Of a DNA stretch of 64,000 nt, positions 58,344 to 64,000 are shown in pieces. The position numbers were made by a program, and so were the translations under genes. The first letter of the stretch is position 1. The number at the start of each line of letters is the position of its first letter. Under the pieces are notes generated by a model that ran no database searches, was not told the origin of the DNA, and saw nothing but the letters and a program-made list of their open reading frames with translations. The DNA is from CAZAQK01 sp964535825 (lineage in GTDB: Bacteria > Pseudomonadota > Alphaproteobacteria > Rickettsiales > SXRF01): contig CAZHUC010000001.1 of NCBI GenBank assembly GCA_964535825.1, positions 124,001 through 188,000 of the forward strand, written 5' to 3'.

Positions 58344-61300
58344 ACGACTATTTTTATCTCACGGGCGGCGCAATTCAAATAGAGTTCATCGGCCTGTGCA
58401 TAATGATTCCAGCGGGTAACGCCTGTGCCGATAGCGGCGGGCAGGTCAAGTTCAGCGGCGCGGATGGCCATGTGTGAGTTCGCACCACCCCAGGCAGTGA
58501 TAAGCCCTGCGATGGAATGACCAAATATCCAGTCCCAGCCGGGATCTGCCTGCAAAATAAGCACGATCTTTCCATTCAATTCATCATGCTTGATAGCATC
58601 ATTATCCAGTACGGCGATCTTGGCTGTCACGGAGCGTGAACCAATGAAATTGGCAAGCACATTGCCGCCGCTAAAGGCATATATATCATCAACAGAGGTG
58701 ATAAGTGACGGAAGCTCAACGCCAAGGCAGATGTCATATTCAAGCTGGTTATGTTCAATGACACCCTGCAAATAATCGTGTGCAGAAACAACATTATGTC
58801 CGGCGGCAAGGTTACGCAGGTCGGCAAGATCGAGATGTGTGAGTTCATCTGCCGTTAAACCAAGTGTTTCCCCATATGCTTTTATGGTTTTGAGGAACAC
58901 ATTCACATAACGCATGAAATTGAATTTAGCGCGTTCGCGGCCTTCAATGGAAATGCGAACAAACTCTTCCAGCTCTTGCGGGCCGACTTCAAAGCCTAAC
59001 TTGGTGCATGCTGCTGCTAGCTTGTCCCATGGCTGAGCGGTTGCGTTCGGTGCTGGTTTGTTCACCGCATTCTTCACGAGCGGGCGCAGGTAATATTCCG
59101 GATCATCACCATAAGACGGAGTTGCAATATTGTAGCTGCCGGGCCGCAAATGCCCATAGGTCGCAACGAATACGTCCCACTCCATAGCGCCTTGCTGCAC
59201 TTTGTAGGCATCTTGTCCGAGCTGGCTTGTGACGTTATGCAAGCTGGCCAGAAACACATTCATATCATTTTCCGTGATGAGTTTCTCGGCCACAGCAGAT
59301 CTCAGAATCGTCATCGCAATGAAGGCCGATCTCGCCAGATGTGCAAATGGTAACACGCCCTTCCATTTGCATTCATCCAGCAGAGAGAACGCTTGTTGTA
59401 GTGAGATGGCTGCACCACCTGCAGGTATATGGGCATTGGCAAGACTTACAGACTGCGCCATGTCGCGCTTGTAGCGGCTCAGTGCATTATTATTGATGCT
59501 TATAAGCGAATCTCTCAGAGCCTCTGTCTCTGCGGCTGTGAAGCCATGCTCTTTTAGCTTGGCAGCGCGTTTATCATAATCCAGCGCCAGGCAAGTGTGC
59601 GCGATCTCGAACTCGATCTTATCATGCAGTTCTGGCTTTTGTTTGAGCTGCTGCAGGTAAATATTCGCCAGTTTGGCCTTGAGCTTGCCATCTAGCGTGG
59701 CAGGTATGAAGGAATTGAATGACGCACGCACATCGATATAAGGATGCCCGATAAAATTCCACATCAGTGGGTGCGGTCTTACATCGTGATAACCATATTC
59801 AGCGCGCTGTGTTGCCCATGTGTCATCAGTTACCAGATAGCGATACAGGCTTTCTGCAAGGCGGGTAGGGCGCGTGCCAATGATCTCGGCAGGATTCCAG
59901 TCAGGCATCATGCCAAATATCAGCGCATCGCCATGGATAGCTTTGGTAGAGGGTTTGCGCAGCGTATCATAATACTGTGCGGCGTGTTTTACACGCTCCT
60001 GCACATCGTGATAACTGCCGCGCCAGCGCTCTTCAATGGCGGTCAGCGGCCGTACCTGTAATATGTAAATGGTATCGTCAGGCGTGATGGCAAATTCGAT
60101 ATCCAGCGAGTTATGGTTGAGTACCTGTTCGATCTCCTGAATCGCGGCCAGCAGGCGTTTAATACTCTCTTTGCATGATGCAGGAGGCGGCTGGTCACGC
60201 AGCAATGTGTAGCACTCCAGCGGTGTGTCGCCGCCACCGGTGACGGTATCTGTTTTGGTGCTCTTATCATCGTAATTAATGACATAATAAGGCGCGCGAT
60301 ATTTCAAGGTGCGGGTGAATGCCACCCCACTCATGCTTACAGGCGACAAAAAATGTTCGACCAGTATCTGATGGTTTGGGTTCTCATCCTTATAGGCACT
60401 GGCAACGGTATGTATCGCATGCTCTAATGCCGCTGCGTCGCCCGCATCAATATCGGCCACAGAGGTATATTTACCAGCCAGTGATTCCTTCCAGCCATCT
60501 TCTCCTTGTGCACTCGAGCGGACGATCAGCTTACGGCCAGAAAATTTCTGCTGTATCTGCGAGATAATAGCCTGGCGGTTCTCCTGCCACTGGGAAACAG
60601 TTAGCCCCACATGGTCGCATACGCGGCTATGTTGCAGGATACCAGAAAGACGGCTTAAGGTTTCGAATTTCGTGCCGAGGAGGAATTGCGCCAGATCGGT
60701 CGGGGTGTTGAGCTCTGCCCAGTTGCCAGAGATATCCACCACCCGAATGGTAAGCTTCTGGAACAAGAACCATTCGGCGAGTTTGGCAAGATGCGCCCTG
60801 GCATATGTTTTTTCAAGCCATGCCCTGTTTTTTTCCAGAAGAGAGGCGGCCTTTGCCGAGAGCTTGATAATACCAGCGAATTCAACCTCAGCGGCATGTT
60901 CGTCCGGCGCAACCACCATGCCGTTTTGTACATGGAGCATTTCCATGCGCGCTGTATCTTCTCTTGTGCGGCCCATCACGCGATCACGCCAGGCGGAGTC
61001 AATGGCCATCACCACATCGCCATGCTGCTCAAGCAAGGCATCTGCTGCAGCAGGACGCACGACGATATCAGTATAGCTCACGATCGTTGGGCGATTATCA
61101 TCTACTGCCAGCAACAACGATATAATACTGCCGGTATTCTGCCAGTTTGCGTTGATGTGTGTGTTGAGGTTCGGGTAGCGCTCAGCGATCTCGGAGAATG
61201 CGTAACCGCCAACGAATTGGGCTGGTATGTCTTTAAAGGCATCGAGTAGCCAATCCAGCACACGGCCTCCAACCGATACATGCTGCACGGCGGAAGGCAG

Positions 61301-61387
61301 ATGGCCGCGCCATGGTCTGCCAGCACCCAATAATACCAATCTGTAATCGGAGCGGTTTACGCTTTGACGACTACTGGTATCTTTCAT
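58340..61387 (-). CDS. Glutamine kinase-like PEP-synthase-family protein fused to a nucleotidyltransferase-like domain
   Basis: 1015 residues. Residues 1-250 resemble the neighbouring cytidylyltransferase (NWQNTGSIISLLLAV, VSYTDIVVRPAAADALLEQH) but lack its GxGxRLxPLT signature, having LLGAGRPWRGHLPSAVQ instead. Residues 300-450 are a PPDK/PEP-synthase ATP-binding domain (LIVRSSAQGEDGWKESLAGK, DIEFAITPDDTIYILQVRPL). The end has the swivelling phospho-His domain (AWGGANSHMAIRAAELDLPA). Cj1418, the Campylobacter glutamine kinase, has the same two core domains. The start overlaps the small membrane-protein gene by 4 bases. Confidence 0.75.
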   Translation of the reverse strand: MKDTSSRQSVNRSDYRLVLLGAGRPWRGHLPSAVQHVSVGGRVLDWLLDAFKDIPAQFVGGYAFSEIAERYPNLNTHINANWQNTGSIISLLLAVDDNRPTIVSYTDIVVRPAAADALLEQHGDVVMAIDSAWRDRVMGRTREDTARMEMLHVQNGMVVAPDEHAAEVEFAGIIKLSAKAASLLEKNRAWLEKTYARAHLAKLAEWFLFQKLTIRVVDISGNWAELNTPTDLAQFLLGTKFETLSRLSGILQHSRVCDHVGLTVSQWQENRQAIISQIQQKFSGRKLIVRSSAQGEDGWKESLAGKYTSVADIDAGDAAALEHAIHTVASAYKDENPNHQILVEHFLSPVSMSGVAFTRTLKYRAPYYVINYDDKSTKTDTVTGGGDTPLECYTLLRDQPPPASCKESIKRLLAAIQEIEQVLNHNSLDIEFAITPDDTIYILQVRPLTAIEERWRGSYHDVQERVKHAAQYYDTLRKPSTKAIHGDALIFGMMPDWNPAEIIGTRPTRLAESLYRYLVTDDTWATQRAEYGYHDVRPHPLMWNFIGHPYIDVRASFNSFIPATLDGKLKAKLANIYLQQLKQKPELHDKIEFEIAHTCLALDYDKRAAKLKEHGFTAAETEALRDSLISINNNALSRYKRDMAQSVSLANAHIPAGGAAISLQQAFSLLDECKWKGVLPFAHLARSAFIAMTILRSAVAEKLITENDMNVFLASLHNVTSQLGQDAYKVQQGAMEWDVFVATYGHLRPGSYNIATPSYGDDPEYYLRPLVKNAVNKPAPNATAQPWDKLAAACTKLGFEVGPQELEEFVRISIEGRERAKFNFMRYVNVFLKTIKAYGETLGLTADELTHLDLADLRNLAAGHNVVSAHDYLQGVIEHNQLEYDICLGVELPSLITSVDDIYAFSGGNVLANFIGSRSVTAKIAVLDNDAIKHDELNGKIVLILQADPGWDWIFGHSIAGLITAWGGANSHMAIRAAELDLPAAIGTGVTRWNHYAQADELYLNCAAREIKIVV

Positions 61388-61617
61388 TTCTTTGAGTTAT
61401 CGGGTTTGAACAGCGCGCGTAATTTTGCCCAATACAAGCGCACCGCCACGACAAGGCTCACTGCAGTTGCCGCAACTGCCTGCAGGATCATGCCGCCAGT
61501 ACCCGGATCGATATATGCATAAGCGTTGCTGCCAGTGAACGCACAAAGCAATGACGCGCCTGAAACTATCCGTACCATCTTGAACTTGCTTTTAACTGTC
61601 ATATACAATAGACCCAA
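61384..61617 (-). CDS. Small membrane protein with YIDPGTG motif
   Basis: 77 residues: hydrophobic leader ending SNAYA, then YIDPGTGGMILQAVAATAVS, one membrane helix and a basic tail (RLYWAKLRALFKPDNSKK). Same plan as the YIGPGPG protein at 24455. It is the first gene of the phosphoramidate-like operon, overlapping the kinase gene by 4 bases. Function unknown. The 43 bases to the divergent 61661 gene must hold promoters for both. Confidence 0.75.
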   Translation of the reverse strand: MGLLYMTVKSKFKMVRIVSGASLLCAFTGSNAYAYIDPGTGGMILQAVAATAVSLVVAVRLYWAKLRALFKPDNSKK

Positions 61618-61660
61618 AACTATGTTGATAGGGTAAAGCCCCTGAAGTGTATATATAACT

Positions 61661-63232
61661 ATGTGGCAGAAAACTAAAGATTTTTTTGGTAGGCGTCAAG
61701 GCCTTTTGGCCTTGTGGATGCTGGCCTTCTGGCCATTCGCTAACTTCATAAATCATAATAAAAAATTATTACGCATGGATGAAGTTGGGCTGGTGCTTTG
61801 TACCTATGTGGCACTTGCAGTACTTGTTACATTAGTGGCCAATATTTTCTTTTGCATAGCGCGCATCAAGCAAAAAAAAATATGGTATGTTTTATTTGGC
61901 ACAATGCTTCTGCTGTTCTTCAGCTATGATGGGGTGATCCGTGCTATCCATCTGGCGATCGAGAATTTTCCTTCGCTTCCTATCGGGGTCAATACCATAT
62001 ACGCGGGCTTATGCGTATTTCTGCTGGCTACAATGGTGGTGTTCGTTGGGAAATTACATCACGGCCTGACCATCGTTAAGGTATTTGCGGCAACAGCCAT
62101 TCTGATTCCAATGACAGGCTTTGTTACATTCTCGCTAGAGCAGATGGCCATCATTGAGAAGCACAGTGTGGATGAAGCATCGGAACAGGGGGTGTTTACC
62201 ACACGTCCTAACGTGTATTATTTCATGACTGACGAATATGCGCGTAACGACCAGATCATGCATGTTACGGGATATGATAATTCAGCCTATACCAACATGC
62301 TTGAAGCGAATGGCTTTTTTGTAAGTAAGCATTCCTATTCCAATTACCCTGTAACATTTCTGTCTCTTGCTGCGTCACTGAGCATGTCGTACCCATACCG
62401 CGATTCTGAGAATGTTACCAACCGTGAATATGCCCACCGTATCATCGGGGGCGATAATCCGGTGGTCAAACATTTCAGGAAGAACGGCTATTTTTATTTT
62501 CATGCGCCAGCGGTGCTCTGGAATGGTTCACGCTGCGCGGGATTTGAGGATGTTTGTATCCGGCCATCCTCATTCATCGGCAATGAGGTGACGACCAACC
62601 TGCTTCGCATGACGCCGCTTCTGAAAGTGCTTCAGAAATATTCACTGAATATTTCATATATCGCGACCTTTGATAATATGATGGCAGGGCTTGAACATGT
62701 GCGCAATCACACGCCATTCTTCCTGTTCTTTCACAATTTATCGCCACATCCGCCGCAGATATTCCGTCCTGATTGCAGCCTGAAGATAGATGCATCCATC
62801 AAACTTTCAGACACAACTACTCCCGGAGCGAAAGAAGAAACTCCAGCAGGATTCCTGGATAATCTCAAATGTGTGAACAACCAGGTTGAGCGCACGATCT
62901 CGAAGATCAGGCAAGTCGATCCCGAGTCTATCATTATCCTGCATGCCGATCATGGCACACCTTTTTCGATCGACTGGGAAAAAGATCCGCGCGAATGGAC
63001 AACAGAGCAGCTACAGGAACGGTTTGCTATACAAATGGCAATTCATTTGCCCGAACGATGCAAGCAAGATGTCTATGATGGTATTTCGCCGGTCAATGTG
63101 TTTGAGGCTGTATTTGCCTGCCTTGAAGGTCGTAACCCTGATTTCAAACCAGATGAGAGTTATGGGTTCTTATATGAGCGTGTAACACAGGAAGAGCAAA
63201 AGGTGTGGAAGGTCAATATCCCGCGCAACTGA
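61661..63232 (+). CDS. Membrane sulfatase-like hydrolase/transferase (LTA synthase / phosphoethanolamine transferase type)
   Basis: 523 residues: about five N-terminal membrane helices, then a periplasmic alkaline-phosphatase-fold domain. The metal-site Asp is in VYYFMTDEYARNDQ, a nucleophile Thr candidate is in NYPVTFLSLAASLSM, and HADHGTPFS holds the H-x-D-H metal ligands. Such enzymes transfer or remove phosphate-linked or sulfate groups on surface polymers. It is divergent from the phosphoramidate-like operon and may act on the same polymer. Transferase versus hydrolase cannot be told from sequence. Confidence 0.8.
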   Translation: MWQKTKDFFGRRQGLLALWMLAFWPFANFINHNKKLLRMDEVGLVLCTYVALAVLVTLVANIFFCIARIKQKKIWYVLFGTMLLLFFSYDGVIRAIHLAIENFPSLPIGVNTIYAGLCVFLLATMVVFVGKLHHGLTIVKVFAATAILIPMTGFVTFSLEQMAIIEKHSVDEASEQGVFTTRPNVYYFMTDEYARNDQIMHVTGYDNSAYTNMLEANGFFVSKHSYSNYPVTFLSLAASLSMSYPYRDSENVTNREYAHRIIGGDNPVVKHFRKNGYFYFHAPAVLWNGSRCAGFEDVCIRPSSFIGNEVTTNLLRMTPLLKVLQKYSLNISYIATFDNMMAGLEHVRNHTPFFLFFHNLSPHPPQIFRPDCSLKIDASIKLSDTTTPGAKEETPAGFLDNLKCVNNQVERTISKIRQVDPESIIILHADHGTPFSIDWEKDPREWTTEQLQERFAIQMAIHLPERCKQDVYDGISPVNVFEAVFACLEGRNPDFKPDESYGFLYERVTQEEQKVWKVNIPRN

Positions 63233-63233
63233 C

Positions 63234-64000
63234 CTATAATTTGGCGATCGCTCTCTCCAGCGATTCTTCTGCTGCAGTAATATCTTTCTGAAGATTGGCG
63301 TGTGTTACATTCAGGTCTTTTAGCTGCTTTAGGTCATTGGCAGCACACGCATTGGCGATATCATTTTCCAGCTGGTCTTTACGCAGTGTGAGATCGGCGA
63401 TCTTCTTTTCTATTTTTGCAGCTTCTTTTTCGGCAGAGGTAAGTTTCTTGCTTTCTTGCACAGCAGGTTCTGCTTTTTGGGCGCGCGCATTCTTCTTTTC
63501 ATTCTCACGCTCTTTCTTGCGCTGCTGTACTACCAGTTTTTTATAAGCCTCAAGGTCATCGTCATATGGCTTGCATGTGCCATCTGCTACCAGCCATAGC
63601 CGGTCTGCTACACATTCTACAAGGTGTGGATCGTGGCTTACGATGATGACAGCACCTGAGTAACTATTAAGTGCCTGCGTGAGTGCTTCGCGCGCATCGA
63701 TGTCCAGATGGTTGGTAGGTTCATCCAGCAGCATGATATGTGGTGCGTCATGACTCATCAGGCAGAATAGTAGGCGAGCCTTCTCGCCGCCTGAGAGATC
63801 ACCAATTTTGGTGTCGGCCTTGAATTTATCGAAGCCGAATTTGCTGAGCGCAGCACGGATCTTTGCTTCAGGTGAGCCTTTCATTTCGCGCCGGAGAATT
63901 TCATACGGTGTTTGCGTTACATCCAGCTCATCTGTCTGAAACTGGGCAAAATAGCCAACACGCAGACGGCCTGATTTATGTATATCACCGGAAAGTTGGG
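63234..64000 (-). CDS. ABC-F ATPase, C-terminal part
   Basis: The gene starts beyond the right edge; the open frame continues through 64000. Visible are GYFAQFQTDEL before the second ATPase domain's helical region, the signature LSGGEKARLLF, Walker B IMLLDEPTNHLDI, the His switch in IIVSHDPHLVE, and a C-terminal coiled coil (KIEKKIADLTLRKDQLENDI). ABC-F proteins act on ribosomes in translation or antibiotic protection; G-Y-F-A-Q and the coiled coil are nearest to YheS/Uup. It ends 1 base from the convergent 61661 gene. Confidence 0.9.
   Translation of the reverse strand, partial: QLSGDIHKSGRLRVGYFAQFQTDELDVTQTPYEILRREMKGSPEAKIRAALSKFGFDKFKADTKIGDLSGGEKARLLFCLMSHDAPHIMLLDEPTNHLDIDAREALTQALNSYSGAVIIVSHDPHLVECVADRLWLVADGTCKPYDDDLEAYKKLVVQQRKKERENEKKNARAQKAEPAVQESKKLTSAEKEAAKIEKKIADLTLRKDQLENDIANACAANDLKQLKDLNVTHANLQKDITAAEESLERAIAKL

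Overview
The window looks like a chromosomal segment of an alphaproteobacterium of moderate GC. Pointers are a glnB-glnA pair, a ubiquinone-binding COQ10/RatA-type protein, a YdbH-YnbE-YdbL operon, and a lone major tail protein of the gene-transfer-agent/TP901-1 type. I cannot fix the order. The genes are densely packed and there is no gene-free stretch above 300 bases.

Layout. 1-2.3 kb: the end of a TesA-type esterase, then thiC, which carries an in-frame palindromic repeat. 2.3-8.2 kb: mostly genes I cannot name, including three or four distantly related tandem paralogues. 8.2-8.6 kb: a small GIY-YIG nuclease gene between two inverted copies of the palindrome found in thiC. 8.6-12.9 kb: glnA and glnB (nitrogen), bfd and bfr behind a Fur-box-like palindrome (iron storage), a cyclophilin and queA. 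13-17.1 kb: five tandem prepilin-like genes between queA and tgt. 17.1-20.6 kb: tgt, ydbH-ynbE-ydbL, tRNA-Lys with a duplicated 3' end, and the orphan tail gene. 20.6-27.4 kb: a minus-strand operon of two arylsulfotransferase-like proteins, a small membrane protein, an EMC3/Oxa1-like membrane protein, a PAPS-type sulfotransferase and a Wzy/WaaL-like membrane protein. 27.4-34.8 kb: kdpFABC and kdpD, with no kdpE. 34.8-39.7 kb: rpoZ, lipA, a VIT1-family metal transporter, a COQ10-like gene and small membrane proteins. 39.7-47 kb: surface-sugar genes, nnr, a low-molecular-weight phosphatase, a sulfate-binding protein and ogt. 47-49.9 kb: an AT-rich toxin/antitoxin-like pair, two tRNAs and a large unknown protein. 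49.9-54.7 kb: a nicotianamine-synthase-like protein and a DUF4198 protein behind a Fur-like box, a DUF1624 protein, and a DUF4396 protein with a large palindromic operator. 54.7-63.2 kb: a surface-modification cluster whose three core enzymes match the Campylobacter glutamine kinase / phosphoglutamine cytidylyltransferase / gamma-glutamyl-CDP-amidate hydrolase set. The window ends inside an ABC-F gene.

How the parts fit. Two independent surface-polymer decoration systems are proposed: sulfation (20.6-27.4 kb) and phosphoramidate (54.7-61.6 kb). Each contains a small protein with a Y-I-[G/D]-P-G motif after a signal peptide. Iron or metal control recurs through Fur-like palindromes at bfd, at a DUF2061 gene and at the nicotianamine-synthase-like operon. 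Mobile or recombining DNA is visible as the palindromic repeats with their GIY-YIG gene, the mosaic pilin array, the tRNA-Lys duplication and the AT-rich toxin-like pair beside tRNA-Val.
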